64,000 nucleotides of DNA from Pseudomonas cremoricolorata DSM 17059 = NBRC 16634 (lineage in GTDB: Bacteria > Pseudomonadota > Gammaproteobacteria > Pseudomonadales > Pseudomonadaceae). The stretch is taken from NCBI RefSeq assembly GCF_000425745.1, contig NZ_AUEA01000015.1, forward strand, positions 45,099 to 109,098, in the 5' to 3' direction. The stretch's first letter is position 1. Every line of letters begins with the position of its first letter. The position numbers were made by a program, and so were the translations under genes. Under the pieces are notes generated by a model. The model did no database searches and was not told where the DNA came from. It saw nothing but the letters and a program-made list of their open reading frames with translations. Positions 51,065-60,242 of the stretch are shown piece after piece.

Positions 51065-51654
51065 AGCTCGCACAGATTCGTCATTGGGTGTTCGACATGG
51101 ACGGCACCCTGACCGTGGCGGTGCACGATTTCGCCGCCATCCGCGTGGCCCTCGACATCCCCGCGCAGGACGACATCCTCAGCCATCTGGCCGCGCTGCC
51201 CGCTGAGGAAGCCGCAGCGAAGCATGCCTGGCTGCTGGAGCACGAGCGCGACCTGGCGCTCGGCTCGCGGCCGGCGCCGGGTGCCGTGGCGCTGGTGCGT
51301 GAGCTGGCCGGGCGCGGTTGCCGGCTGGCGATCCTCACCCGCAATGCGCGCGAACTGGCCCATGTCACCTTGCAGGCGATCGGCATTGCCGACTGTTTCG
51401 AGCACGAGCACGTGCTGGGGCGCGACGACGCCGAGCCCAAGCCGAGCCCAGAGGGCCTGCTGAAGATCGCCCAGGCCTGGTCGGTGGCGCCCAGCGAGAT
51501 GGTCATGGTCGGCGACTACCTCAACGACCTCGACTGTGGCCGCGCAGCGGGTGCGCGCACTGTGCTGGTCAACCTGCCCGACAATCCATGGCCGCAGTTG
51601 ACCGACTGGCATGCCGCCGATTGCCGCGCCTTGCAGGCGCTGCTGAGCGAGTAG
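51061..51654 (+). CDS. HAD-family phosphatase
   Basis: This 197-residue HAD hydrolase has motif I FDMDGTLTVAV, motif II AILTRNA and motif IV MVGDYLNDLDCG, with a small helical cap (about 28-75). It should be a phosphoglycolate-phosphatase-like enzyme of unknown substrate. The ATGA overlap with tesB indicates coupled translation, a context that may hint at removal of a phosphorylated by-product, but this is speculative. Confidence 0.9.
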   Translation: MKLAQIRHWVFDMDGTLTVAVHDFAAIRVALDIPAQDDILSHLAALPAEEAAAKHAWLLEHERDLALGSRPAPGAVALVRELAGRGCRLAILTRNARELAHVTLQAIGIADCFEHEHVLGRDDAEPKPSPEGLLKIAQAWSVAPSEMVMVGDYLNDLDCGRAAGARTVLVNLPDNPWPQLTDWHAADCRALQALLSE

Positions 51655-51762
51655 GCCAGCACCGGGGTCGATGTAACAGCATGTAACGGTTCTGCCGACC
51701 ATGGCAGACCATTACATTTGCGCACTGCGGTCGAGGCCGTCAGGTCATTACAATTGCGCCGC

Positions 51763-51781
51763 TCGAATGCGATTCATTCGC
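51763..51781 (+). promoter_or_regulatory. Fur-box-like palindrome before the ABC importer
   Basis: TCGAATGCGATTCATTCGC matches 11 of 19 Fur positions and includes a symmetric AATGNNANTCATT core, about 55-72 bp before the substrate-binding gene. Confidence 0.4.
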
Positions 51782-51834
51782 TACAGCGCCGACCTTTCTG
51801 AGCGGCGCTCACCGACCCGTCTGGAGCTGCGCTG

Positions 51835-52947
51835 ATGAACCTCTTTCCCGCCTGGCGGCGTCTGCTGCCGCTGTTCGCTATTGTCTGCTGCTGGCTCGGC
51901 CTGGCACTGCCCGCCAGTGCAGTGCAGGTCACCGATGTGCTCGGCCGCACCGTGAGCCTCGACAAAGCGCCACAACGCATCGTGCTCGGCGAAGGTCGGC
52001 TGTTCTTCGCCCTGGCCCTGCTCGACCGTGACAACCCGTTCCAACGCGTGGTCGGCTGGCAGAACGACATGCGCCTGCTCGACCCGCACACCTACGAGGT
52101 GTATGCCAAGCAGTACCCACAGATCGCCAAGCTGCCGCTGATCGGCCAGGCCTCGGAGCAGAGCGTCAGCGCCGAGCAGATCCTTTCCCTCAAGCCTGAT
52201 CTGGCGATCTTCAGCATCTCGGGCGAAGGCCCGACCCAGCACAGCCCGGTCGCCGACCTGCTGGCCAAGGCCGGGGTGCCGGTGCTGTTCATCGATTTTC
52301 GTGTGCACCCGATTCGCAACACCCGGGTCAGCCTGGAAGCGCTGGGCAGCCTGCTCGAGCGCAAACCGCAGGCCGATGAATTCCTCAGCCTCTACGACCG
52401 CCACCTCAAGCAGATCACCGACCGCGTTGCCGGCATCAAGGACAGCGAGCGGCCGAAGGTCTTCCTCGAACTGCTGCCGGGAGTCTGGCAGGCGCCGGGG
52501 CACACCACCGGCAAGAGCGGCCTGGGCAGTGTCGTGACCGCCGTGGGTGGGCATAACATCGCCGCCGACGTGGTACCTGGTGCCCTGGGCGATGTCAGTG
52601 TCGAGTACGTGCTCGAGCGTGACCCGGATGTGTACATCGCCACCGGCAACCGCGCCCCGGGCGTATTGCTCGGCGCCGGGGTCAGCGAACAGACCGCCCG
52701 CGACAGCCTGGCGCGCATCACCGCACGCCCGGAATTCGCGCCGCTGCGGCCGATTCAGCAAGGCCAGGCCCATGCCCTGTGGCACGACTTCTACAACTCG
52801 CCGTTCAATATCCTGGCCATCGAAGCCATGGCCGGCTGGATTCACCCGGAGCTGTTCAAGGACATCGATCCCAAGGCGACCCAGGCCCAGATCAACCAAC
52901 TGCTCAACGTTGACCTCGACGGCCAGTACTGGATCGACGCGAAATGA
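51835..52947 (+). CDS. ABC importer substrate-binding protein (iron-siderophore/cobalamin class)
   Basis: The 370-residue periplasmic protein has a signal peptide (WRRLLPLFAIVCCWLGLALPASA, cleaved about residue 29) and the two-lobed PBP2/BtuF-like body beginning VQVTDVLGRTVSLDKAPQRIVL. It should carry an iron chelate, haem or corrinoid to the permease next door; which one cannot be told. The stop overlaps the permease ATG (4 bp). Confidence 0.88.
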   Translation: MNLFPAWRRLLPLFAIVCCWLGLALPASAVQVTDVLGRTVSLDKAPQRIVLGEGRLFFALALLDRDNPFQRVVGWQNDMRLLDPHTYEVYAKQYPQIAKLPLIGQASEQSVSAEQILSLKPDLAIFSISGEGPTQHSPVADLLAKAGVPVLFIDFRVHPIRNTRVSLEALGSLLERKPQADEFLSLYDRHLKQITDRVAGIKDSERPKVFLELLPGVWQAPGHTTGKSGLGSVVTAVGGHNIAADVVPGALGDVSVEYVLERDPDVYIATGNRAPGVLLGAGVSEQTARDSLARITARPEFAPLRPIQQGQAHALWHDFYNSPFNILAIEAMAGWIHPELFKDIDPKATQAQINQLLNVDLDGQYWIDAK

Positions 52948-54005
52948 CCCAAGCGTTGTCCGCAGATGCCGCCCAGGCGGCCAGCCGCTATCGCCGCCTG
53001 TTGTGGCGGCGCACCTGGCTGGTGCTGGGCTTGGCAGTGTTGCTGGTGCTGGCGGTGCTTGGCGATCTGGCCAGCGGTGCCTCGGGCATGGGCCTGGGGC
53101 AGTTGCTGCATGGCGTGTTCGACCCCGGCAGCCTGAGCGCCACCGAGCGGGTGATCATCTGGAACGTGCGCCTGCCCTATGCGCTGATGGCGGTGCTGGT
53201 AGGCGCCGCACTGTCGCTGGCCGGGGCCGAGATGCAGGCGATTCTCGACAACCCCCTGGCCAGCCCGTTCACCCTCGGCGTGTCGTCCTCGGCAGCGCTG
53301 GGCGCTTCGCTGGCGATTGCCTATCCACTGGGCGTGGCCTGGCTGGCACCGAGCCTTCAGGTAACGCTGATGGCGTTCATCTTCGCGTGCTTGTCGGTGC
53401 TGCTGTTGCAATTCATGGCGCGTTTGCGCGGCGCCGGGGTGCAGAGCCTGGTGCTGTTCGGCATCGCCCTGGTGTTCAGCTGCAACGCGCTGGTGTCGTT
53501 GCTGCAATTGCTGGCGACCGAAGATGTGCTGCAGCAACTGGTGTTCTGGACCATGGGCAGCCTGGCCCGCGCAGACTGGAACAAGCTCGGCATGCTGGCC
53601 GTGGTGCTGCTGCTGGTGACGCCGTTTTCCCTGCGCGCAGCCCCGGCGATGACCTTGCTGCGCATGGGCGAGGACCGCGCTCGCAGCTTTGGCGTCGACA
53701 CTCGGCGTCTGCGCCATGCCTCGTTGCTGCGCATCAGCCTGCTGTCGGCGACGGCGGTGGCGTTCGTCGGCACCATCGGCTTCATTGGCCTGGTCGGGCC
53801 GCATATCGCGCGCATGCTGGTGGGCGAGGATCAACGCTTCCTGCTGCCGGCCAGCGCCCTGGTCGGCGCGCTGTTGCTGGCGCTGTCATCGATTGCCAGC
53901 AAGCTGATCATGCCGGGGGTGATCGTGCCGGTCGGCATCGTCACCGCGCTGGTCGGGGTGCCGGTGTTCGTCGCCCTGGTGTTCCGCCGCGGGAGAAACC
54001 TGTGA
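52944..54005 (+). CDS. FecCD-type ABC permease
   Basis: This 353-residue membrane protein has about nine transmembrane segments and FecCD hallmarks: IWNVRLPYALMAVLVGAALSLAGAEMQAIL (R-L-P-R-type start), NPLASPFTLGVSSSAALGASLAI, LLRMGEDRARSFGVDTR and GFIGLVGPHIARMLVGEDQR. It forms the channel of the importer. The ATPase start overlaps its stop codon (GTGA). Confidence 0.94.
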   Translation: MTQALSADAAQAASRYRRLLWRRTWLVLGLAVLLVLAVLGDLASGASGMGLGQLLHGVFDPGSLSATERVIIWNVRLPYALMAVLVGAALSLAGAEMQAILDNPLASPFTLGVSSSAALGASLAIAYPLGVAWLAPSLQVTLMAFIFACLSVLLLQFMARLRGAGVQSLVLFGIALVFSCNALVSLLQLLATEDVLQQLVFWTMGSLARADWNKLGMLAVVLLLVTPFSLRAAPAMTLLRMGEDRARSFGVDTRRLRHASLLRISLLSATAVAFVGTIGFIGLVGPHIARMLVGEDQRFLLPASALVGALLLALSSIASKLIMPGVIVPVGIVTALVGVPVFVALVFRRGRNL

Positions 54006-54763
54006 GTTTGTCGATCGAACGACTGTCAGTGGCCTATGGCGCGCGCAAGGTACTGAACGACCTCAGCCTGCCGGCCCTGCCCAGCGGCAGCCTGGTGGCC
54101 CTGGTCGGCCCCAATGGCGCCGGCAAGTCCACCTTGCTGCGGGCGCTGGCGGGCCTGGAGCCGATGCAGGGCCGGCTCAGCCTCGAGGGCCAGGATGTCG
54201 CCCGTCTGGCCTTCGCCGAGCGCGCCCGGCGCCTGAGCTACATGCCCCAGCAACTACCGCCGGGCATCGCCTTGGGTGTGCTGGAAAGCATCATCGCCGG
54301 GCTGCGCGTCAGCGGCGCTGAACAGCCTGCGGCGCTGGCCTTCGAGGCGCTGCGCCAGCTGGGTATCGAGCACCTGGCCGAGCAGATGCTCAACAGCCTC
54401 TCGGGCGGGCAGAAACAGTTGGTGGCGTTGGCCCAGTTGCTGGCGCGCAACCCGCAGGTGCTGCTGCTCGACGAACCCACCAGTGCCCTGGACCTGCATT
54501 ACCAGTTGCGGGTGATGGACGCAGTGCGCGAGCGCGTGCATGGGCAGCGCCTGCTGGCCATTGCCGTGCTGCACGACATCAACCTGGCCGCCAGCCACGC
54601 CGATATTCTGGTGATGCTCAGCCAGGGCCGCATCGTCGCCTGCGGCACCCCGCACGAGGTGTTGCAGCCTGAGCTATTGGCTGAAGTGTATGGCGTCGAA
54701 GCGCGCGTGGAGCGCTGCTCGCGGCAACGCTTGCAGGTGCTGGTGGACCGCGCGTTGCCCTGA
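54002..54763 (+). CDS. ABC importer ATPase (FepC/FecE type)
   Basis: The 253-residue ATP-binding subunit has Walker A VGPNGAGKSTLLRAL, signature LSGGQKQLVALAQLLARNP, Walker B LLLDEPTSALDLHYQ and the switch His in VLHDINLAASHADILVM. It starts at the GTG at 54002, with GGGAG before it; the start codon overlaps the permease stop. It powers the uptake system. Confidence 0.95.
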   Translation: MSLSIERLSVAYGARKVLNDLSLPALPSGSLVALVGPNGAGKSTLLRALAGLEPMQGRLSLEGQDVARLAFAERARRLSYMPQQLPPGIALGVLESIIAGLRVSGAEQPAALAFEALRQLGIEHLAEQMLNSLSGGQKQLVALAQLLARNPQVLLLDEPTSALDLHYQLRVMDAVRERVHGQRLLAIAVLHDINLAASHADILVMLSQGRIVACGTPHEVLQPELLAEVYGVEARVERCSRQRLQVLVDRALP

Positions 54764-54826
54764 GGCTGAAAGGGAATAGGCGCCGCTGCGCGAGGTGTGC
54801 GGCGGCGCCCGGTGTAACCGGCCAGC

Positions 54827-55486
54827 CTAGCCCCGCTGCAGGGCATCGAGCTGTTGCTGGGCATGGGCGGCCATGCGGTAGCCGTCGATGATTTCGGCGA
54901 TTTCATCGATGCTCAGCTTGCGCCCATCTCGCATCAGGCCTGGGGAGTGAATGCGCACCTGTGCAAAGGGCTTGGCCAGCGCCATGCCCTGGGCGCCCAT
55001 CAGCTTGCCGCAGTGGCGGTGCTTGGGCAGTGGCGCGCCGGGGCGCAAGGTGAAGCGTTGCAGGGTGACGATGCCTTCGTCCTTGACCAGCACCTCGGTG
55101 ACGTCCAGCAGGTCGACCGGTGCATCCAGGGTATCGACGATCAACTGCCGGCGGTTCAAGCGCATGAACACGTGGCTGCCGGCATTGCGGTGCTGCCAGG
55201 CGGTGACGATGAACAGCAGCACCATCAATGCCGTGAAGACGATGGCACCGGTCTTGCCGGAGTTGATCGCGATGCCCAGCAGCGCCACCGACACGACCGC
55301 GAACAGCGGCGCGAGAATCTTGAAGCGCTTGCTCTCGGTGAACTCGCTCTGCTCGGGCACGCGCTCGATCACCGCCTTGAGTTCTGCGACCGCACGCTGT
55401 TGGTCGGCCTGGCGCGCCTGGCCATATTCGGCGCTGAGGTCATCGGCAAGATGGGCCAACGGATCAGGATTTTGTGGGTTGCTCAT
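54827..55486 (-). CDS. membrane protein coupled to M48 peptidase
   Basis: This roughly 219-residue protein starts at 55486 (MSNPQNPDPLAHL), whose ATG overlaps the M48 peptidase stop codon. It has two transmembrane helices (about 58-100, KILAPLFAVVSVALLGIAIN, VFTALMVLLFIVTAW), then a soluble domain with LDAPVDLLDVTEVLVKDEG and the conserved His-Cys in PLPKHRHCGKLMGAQGMALAK. It may be a regulator or chaperone of the peptidase. No family is recognised; the operon layout is the main clue. Confidence 0.78.
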   Translation of the reverse strand: MSNPQNPDPLAHLADDLSAEYGQARQADQQRAVAELKAVIERVPEQSEFTESKRFKILAPLFAVVSVALLGIAINSGKTGAIVFTALMVLLFIVTAWQHRNAGSHVFMRLNRRQLIVDTLDAPVDLLDVTEVLVKDEGIVTLQRFTLRPGAPLPKHRHCGKLMGAQGMALAKPFAQVRIHSPGLMRDGRKLSIDEIAEIIDGYRMAAHAQQQLDALQRG

Positions 55487-56949
55487 ATGAAGGTTTCCTT
55501 GGAGGTATTCGCGGCGGTTGTCGGCGTGGCCTGGGTAAGCTGGGCGAACCATTGCCGGTCGTCGTCGCTGGGGCGCCGGGTGGCGGCCGCCAGCAGCGGC
55601 GCGTCGAGGGCGACGCCCAGCTGTTGCAGGCGCAGTGCGGTGGACGGATGAGTATCGAAAGGGTGGCCGATGGCATGCTCGAGCTGCTCGCCACCCAGCT
55701 GCAGAACGCTGTTTTGCAGGCGCTGCGACAGGGCCTGGATCAGGTTGCCGGCAGGGCGCTCACGCAGCACCTGGTCGATTTCGCGGTCGAGGGCGATCAC
55801 GCGCAGCAGGGCCTGGCAGAACAGCCGCTCACCGGCCACTGCGGCGCCACTGCGGTCGGCCAGCAGCTCCTGCTGGCGGCCCCAGTGATGCACCGCCAGC
55901 TGAAAGTGGTGGAGGAAGTGCGCGGCCATCCAGATCGCCGGGCGCTCGATCCACGCAGGTTCGGCATCCGCGCCGCTGATCAGCGCAAAGTGCGTGCACA
56001 TCAGGCTGAAGCGCGCGCTGATTTCGCTGCCGCGCTCGGTGTCGCGGTTACTGAAGTGGCCCAGTTCGTGGCCGATGATCGCCGCGCTTTCCGCCTGGCT
56101 GAGGCTCGACAGGTAGGTCAGCGGCAGGTAGAGCGTGCGTCCGCTGAGTTCATGCTGCGACGGTTGCAGGGCCACCGGCACGCTGGTGACGAAGAACGAT
56201 TGATCGACGCCGACGACGATGTGATCGGGCGCCGGAGCGTTCAGGGCTTGCGCCAGTTGCTCGATCCACGCCCACAACTGCGGCGCCTCGTTGCGACCAA
56301 GGGCGCGGCCGAGAAAGGCCGAGGAGGGCGCCTGCATGGCGTGCCACTGGCTGCGCAGGCGCTCGATCAGCAGCAAGCCCAGATAAATCACACCCGCCAG
56401 CGGCAGCGCCAGCAGCAGCAGGGTCCAGCCGCCGGCCTTGAGGTGGCTCCAGCCCCAGCTCAGTTCATACAGCAGTACCATCGTCAGCGCAGCGACCAGC
56501 AGGCAGGTGTAGGCCACCAGCCAACGCCCGAGTGCGTGCCAGCTGCGGCTCAGATGCTGGTACAGGAAGGTCTGGGATTTCAGCGCGCGCCAGGCGTCCA
56601 GGCGCAGCTTGAGCCAGCCGGCAGGCCCGGCCAGCAGCGCGGCCAGGGCCAACCAGAAACCCAGCGCGGCCAGTGCCTGACGCAGGCGCAACCAGCCGCG
56701 GTCGGCATCGGCCTGCTCGACCTGAAACTGGAAGCGGTCAGCCCGACCGACGCTGCTGGCCTGGACGCGTTCCTGGTACGACAACTGCTCGAGCAACCCA
56801 TCGCTGGGGTTGGCCAGCCATTGCCGCATCACCTGCGCCTCATCCAGCACGCTGCTGGCGCGCCAGCCTTGCAGGCTGGTCCAGGCCATCAGCGCCAAGG
56901 GCAGCAGCACGACCGTCAGCGGCCAGATCAGGCGACGCAGACGTTGCAT
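55483..56949 (-). CDS. membrane M48 zinc metallopeptidase
   Basis: This encodes about 488 residues: a first transmembrane helix (about 5-25), a soluble region (30-100), further helices (about 100-125 and 150-205), then the M48 catalytic domain with SAAIIGHELGHFSNRD, in which the zinc motif HExxH is intact around residue 294. A second zinc ligand Glu lies downstream (RGSEIS). It resembles HtpX/BepA-like envelope peptidases. The ATG at 56949 (MQRLRRL) has GGAGGG before it. It may cleave misfolded membrane or periplasmic proteins. Confidence 0.88.
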   Translation of the reverse strand: MQRLRRLIWPLTVVLLPLALMAWTSLQGWRASSVLDEAQVMRQWLANPSDGLLEQLSYQERVQASSVGRADRFQFQVEQADADRGWLRLRQALAALGFWLALAALLAGPAGWLKLRLDAWRALKSQTFLYQHLSRSWHALGRWLVAYTCLLVAALTMVLLYELSWGWSHLKAGGWTLLLLALPLAGVIYLGLLLIERLRSQWHAMQAPSSAFLGRALGRNEAPQLWAWIEQLAQALNAPAPDHIVVGVDQSFFVTSVPVALQPSQHELSGRTLYLPLTYLSSLSQAESAAIIGHELGHFSNRDTERGSEISARFSLMCTHFALISGADAEPAWIERPAIWMAAHFLHHFQLAVHHWGRQQELLADRSGAAVAGERLFCQALLRVIALDREIDQVLRERPAGNLIQALSQRLQNSVLQLGGEQLEHAIGHPFDTHPSTALRLQQLGVALDAPLLAAATRRPSDDDRQWFAQLTQATPTTAANTSKETFI

Positions 56950-57326
56950 GCGCAAGCCCTCCGCGTCGGCGCCGGGCGTACACGACACAGCGCAGGCTCA
57001 GTTGGGTTTTCCGGGGTGGGTAGGTGAAATTTCGCAAGGCCAGCGCGGTCTACTGGCTTCGGCCGCACACACGGCCAATGGCCGTGGCGTACAGCGATAC
57101 CTGCCACAGCCGGTGGCATCTGCGGTGCGGCCACCCGTTCATGCTGCAGCTGCATGTTGATGTTCCTTGTGAGTCCAAGGCTGCCATTGAAGGCAACCCC
57201 AGGCGATCTGCCAAGCGCCGGGGCCGCTGCCCACAACAAACAGCTCGAAACTCACAATCACCGATGAACCCGCTGTGACGGCGTTAACACCGCTTCGCCG
57301 TACAGCAGCCGTGGATACGCTTGCCG
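56950..57326. other. 377-bp intergenic stretch between M48 peptidase and AraC gene
   Basis: No real gene seen here. Open frames on both strands are short, overlap each other and have odd composition. It must hold two divergent promoters, but I find no clear boxes. Confidence 0.5.
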
Positions 57327-58274
57327 ATGAAACGCTGGAACCCCTACCTGGACACGCATTTCGTGTTTGACCACGCTGCCGCCATTGCCGAGGCCGGTGT
57401 CCTCGATGACAGCGCGCAGCAGGTGGTGGGCAGCGCCATCGGTCACTACCGCGCGCGGACCGTGCGCCCGCACCTGCAGTATTTCGACTGCAACCTGCAA
57501 TTCCCCGAGCCGCTGCGCATCGACAAGGTCCTGCCGGGCAGCCTGTGCATCGTGCATGTGCTCGACGGCCAGTGGCAGCACCGCGTCGATGGCCATCTCA
57601 ACCAGTACACCTTGGGCGGCACCCACGGGCTTGGCTTGAGCGAGAGCATGGAGGCGGTGGATCAGTTACCCGGAGGCAGCCATGTGCGCATGGCCGGGCT
57701 ACGCATTGCCGGGGATTTCCTGCGCGAGCTGGCCGAGGAAGACCCGGCGCTGCAACCGCTGCTCGGCCTGCTCGACGATGGCATGCAGTTTTCTGCCTTC
57801 AACCGCTGCCGTGCCCTGGGCAGCCTGCTCGAGCGGCTCTATCACTCACCCTACGTCGGCGCGCTGGAGCGGCTCAACCAAGAGAGCCTGAGCCTGGCCG
57901 TGCTGGTGGAGCTGGCCAGCCACCTCAACGGCAAGCCGGCGCAGGTGGCCGCCGCACCTCGCGGACAGCGCGATATCGCCCATGAGGCGCGCCGAGTGCT
58001 CGACGCCAACCTCATCGACCCACCCGGCAGCGTCGCCCTGGCGCGTCAGCTAGAGGTGGGCGAAACCACTCTGCGGCGTGCCTTCAGCAGCATTTACGGT
58101 CAATCGATGTTGCAGTACCTGCGCCAGCAGCGCATGGAACTGGCGCGCACGCTGTTGCGCCAGGGCCGCTGGCAGGTGGCGCAGGTGGCCTTCCGCTTGG
58201 GCTATGCCAACCCGGCCAACTTCAACCATGCCTACAAGGCGCATTTCGGTCACCCGCCTGGCGCCGAGCGCTGA
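57327..58274 (+). CDS. AraC-family transcriptional regulator
   Basis: The 315-residue regulator has an N-terminal sensing/dimerisation part and a C-terminal AraC DNA-binding domain (about 220-312: ARRVLDANLIDPPGSVALARQ, VGETTLRRAFSSIYGQSML, RMELARTLLRQGRWQVAQVAF, LGYANPANFNHAYKAHFGHPPG) with both HTHs. The N-domain has no clear ligand motif. It resembles PchR-like siderophore regulators in layout, but the ligand and targets are unknown. The 3' end overlaps eptA by 25 bp (convergent), so transcription of one could affect the other. Confidence 0.9.
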   Translation: MKRWNPYLDTHFVFDHAAAIAEAGVLDDSAQQVVGSAIGHYRARTVRPHLQYFDCNLQFPEPLRIDKVLPGSLCIVHVLDGQWQHRVDGHLNQYTLGGTHGLGLSESMEAVDQLPGGSHVRMAGLRIAGDFLRELAEEDPALQPLLGLLDDGMQFSAFNRCRALGSLLERLYHSPYVGALERLNQESLSLAVLVELASHLNGKPAQVAAAPRGQRDIAHEARRVLDANLIDPPGSVALARQLEVGETTLRRAFSSIYGQSMLQYLRQQRMELARTLLRQGRWQVAQVAFRLGYANPANFNHAYKAHFGHPPGAER

Positions 58275-59932
58275 GCCGCATCGGTGCTGACCGCCACTGT
58301 CTTGCCCGGCAGGCTGCCGGCGACCTGGCTGCGTCGGCAACTGGCGAACAGGTCGAGGTTGGCTTTGTAGGCGTGGGTCTGCACGCCGAGCAGGCCGAGC
58401 ATCGAGTGGAACAGGTTGTCCTGGCTCAGCGCTGCGTCGCGCTGACCTTGCAGGCAGGTGCTGTCGATGCCGGTCGAGCGCTGATAGGCGGTCGACAGCC
58501 ACACCAGCAGCGGCACATGTTTTTGCTGCTCGGGCGCGAGCATGTACGGCGTGCCGTGCAGGAACAGGTTGTACTCGCCCAGCGATTCACCGTGGTCAGA
58601 GAGGTAGATCATCGCTGTGTCGACACGGTCCTGATTGCTGCGCAGGGTCTCGATCAACTGCGCCAGCACATGGTCGGTGTACAGCAGGGTGTTGTCGTAG
58701 GCATTGACGATGCTGTCGCGGCTGCACTGGTCCAGCGCATTGCTCTTGCACACCGGGGTGAAGCGCTCGAAGGCGGCGGGGTAGCGTTTGTAGTATTCCG
58801 GGCCATGACTGCCCATTTGGTGCAGCACCAGTACGGTGTCCTGGTCGAGGTTATCGATCATCGTCTGCAGCCCCTGCAGCAGGATTTCGTCACGGCACTC
58901 GTGGTCGGCGCACAGTTCGCTGTCGCTCGCATTGCTGAGGTTCTCGACCGTCACGCGGGCGCAGGTACCTTTGCAGCCCGACTGGTTGTCGCGCCAGATG
59001 ACATTCAGCCCTGCGCGCTTGAGCACATCGAGCAAGCCTTCGCGGTTGCTCGCCGCCGCCGCGCTGTAGCCGGCGCGGCCCAGGTTGGAAAACATGCACG
59101 GTACCGAGACGGCGGTTTCAGTGCCGCAGGAGTGCATGTCGGTGAACGCCACCAGGCCCTGCTGTTTGCTCAGCTCAGGATTGGTATCGCGCGGGTAGCC
59201 CAGCAGGCTGAAGTTGTCGGCACGCGCGCTTTCGCCGACCACCAGTACGGTCAGCGATTTGCGTGACTGAGCGCCGGCGGGTTTTATCCGTATGGCATCT
59301 TCGGCAATCGGCGTGAACGGCGCTTGTGCACTGACCCATTGTTCGCGCAGGTAATTGATCGAGGCGCCGATATAGTTGCTCGGGACAATCATCAAACGAA
59401 GTTCGTGATGATTGCGCAGCATCGACGACAAGCCTTGATAGTTGATCAGACCGGCGCCGCCGATCAGCGCAGCGCAGCCCACCGTCATCAACAGTTTGGC
59501 AAACAGGTTGGGCAATACCGGGCGGTAATCGATGGGCGTTCGCCACAATAACAGCGACGGCACTAATCCTAATAGTGCGATATACAGAAAGAGTTTCCCT
59601 GAGAGCAGGTCGCGCACTTCGGTGGCATTGGTTTCGGCGGTGTTACGCAGCATGCCCGTGTCGATCAGGATGCCGTAACGGTTCATGAAATAGGCCACGC
59701 CCGCGCTGATCATGAACAGCGCGATCAGCACCGGCTTGAACACTCTGGGCACTGTCAGCCAGGTGAGAATGGCGCTGAACACGCCAAACAGCATGAGGAT
59801 GAACGCCAGGGCAGGTTGCCAGCTGGCGATGCGATCAAGGTGTTGCCAAAGGGGCACGTTGTAGGCGGCCAGCAGAAACGCACTGGCAGCGACCGCCACA
59901 ACTTCGGGACGCACAGGTTTCAAGGTCAGCAT
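58250..59932 (-). CDS. eptA: lipid A phosphoethanolamine transferase
   Basis: This roughly 560-residue inner-membrane enzyme moves phosphoethanolamine from phosphatidylethanolamine to lipid A phosphates, lowering charge and cationic peptide binding. Five N-terminal helices (to about residue 170) precede the periplasmic alkaline-phosphatase-like domain. The nucleophile Thr (about residue 273) in GTETAVSVPCM, VVGESARADNFSLLGYPRD with the zinc Glu, and MIYLSDHGESLGEYNLFLHG with zinc Asp/His are all present. Cysteines in pairs fit the family's disulfides. The start at 59932 is typical for EptA; an ATG at 59968 is possible. Confidence 0.94.
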   Translation of the reverse strand: MLTLKPVRPEVVAVAASAFLLAAYNVPLWQHLDRIASWQPALAFILMLFGVFSAILTWLTVPRVFKPVLIALFMISAGVAYFMNRYGILIDTGMLRNTAETNATEVRDLLSGKLFLYIALLGLVPSLLLWRTPIDYRPVLPNLFAKLLMTVGCAALIGGAGLINYQGLSSMLRNHHELRLMIVPSNYIGASINYLREQWVSAQAPFTPIAEDAIRIKPAGAQSRKSLTVLVVGESARADNFSLLGYPRDTNPELSKQQGLVAFTDMHSCGTETAVSVPCMFSNLGRAGYSAAAASNREGLLDVLKRAGLNVIWRDNQSGCKGTCARVTVENLSNASDSELCADHECRDEILLQGLQTMIDNLDQDTVLVLHQMGSHGPEYYKRYPAAFERFTPVCKSNALDQCSRDSIVNAYDNTLLYTDHVLAQLIETLRSNQDRVDTAMIYLSDHGESLGEYNLFLHGTPYMLAPEQQKHVPLLVWLSTAYQRSTGIDSTCLQGQRDAALSQDNLFHSMLGLLGVQTHAYKANLDLFASCRRSQVAGSLPGKTVAVSTDAAQRSAPGG

Positions 59933-60242
59933 GATGATCTTTGACGAAAAGTGGAAAGGCAGGGGCATAAGCCGTTCTTGGATGCGCAGACTCTAGGCCG
60001 TGATTCATCAAGTTTTCGTGAAAGGGTTTCGCGCCAAGTGTAATTATTTGTAGGGAAATTATTAAAGTGTGTGAAGGCTGGATGAATGTTTATTTAGTTT
60101 GCCGTGCGCGCCGCTGTTCAACGATTTTTTTACAGGTCTTTCACTGTTTAGGAATGGTTTGCCCACTACTGTCGCGCGGCCATTCCACCGCTCGCACGAC
60201 CTTGTGCTGGCCCCTCTACCTTTTATTTGCGGAGCTTCCGTC
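59933..60242. other. divergent eptA/PAP2 intergenic region
   Basis: AT-rich 310-bp region with no supported gene. It holds ColR-box-like sites (60118-60144) and must hold the promoters of both lipid-A-related genes. Confidence 0.55.
60118..60144 (+). promoter_or_regulatory. tandem ColR-box-like sites before the PAP2 gene
   Basis: TCAACGATTTTTTTAC (60118-60133) matches 15 of 16 positions, and TTTACAGGTCTTTCAC (60129-60144) 14 of 16, of the ColR consensus (T/C)(T/C)NA(C/G)NN(T/C)TTTTTCAC as I remember it. Their starts are 11 bp apart, one helix turn, about 100-125 bp before the PAP2 gene start. Confidence 0.5.

Noticed and set aside
56928..57278. Small open frames on both strands upstream of the M48 and AraC genes
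   Set aside because: They overlap each other, lack ribosome sites and have Cys/His/Arg-rich composition typical of noncoding frames.
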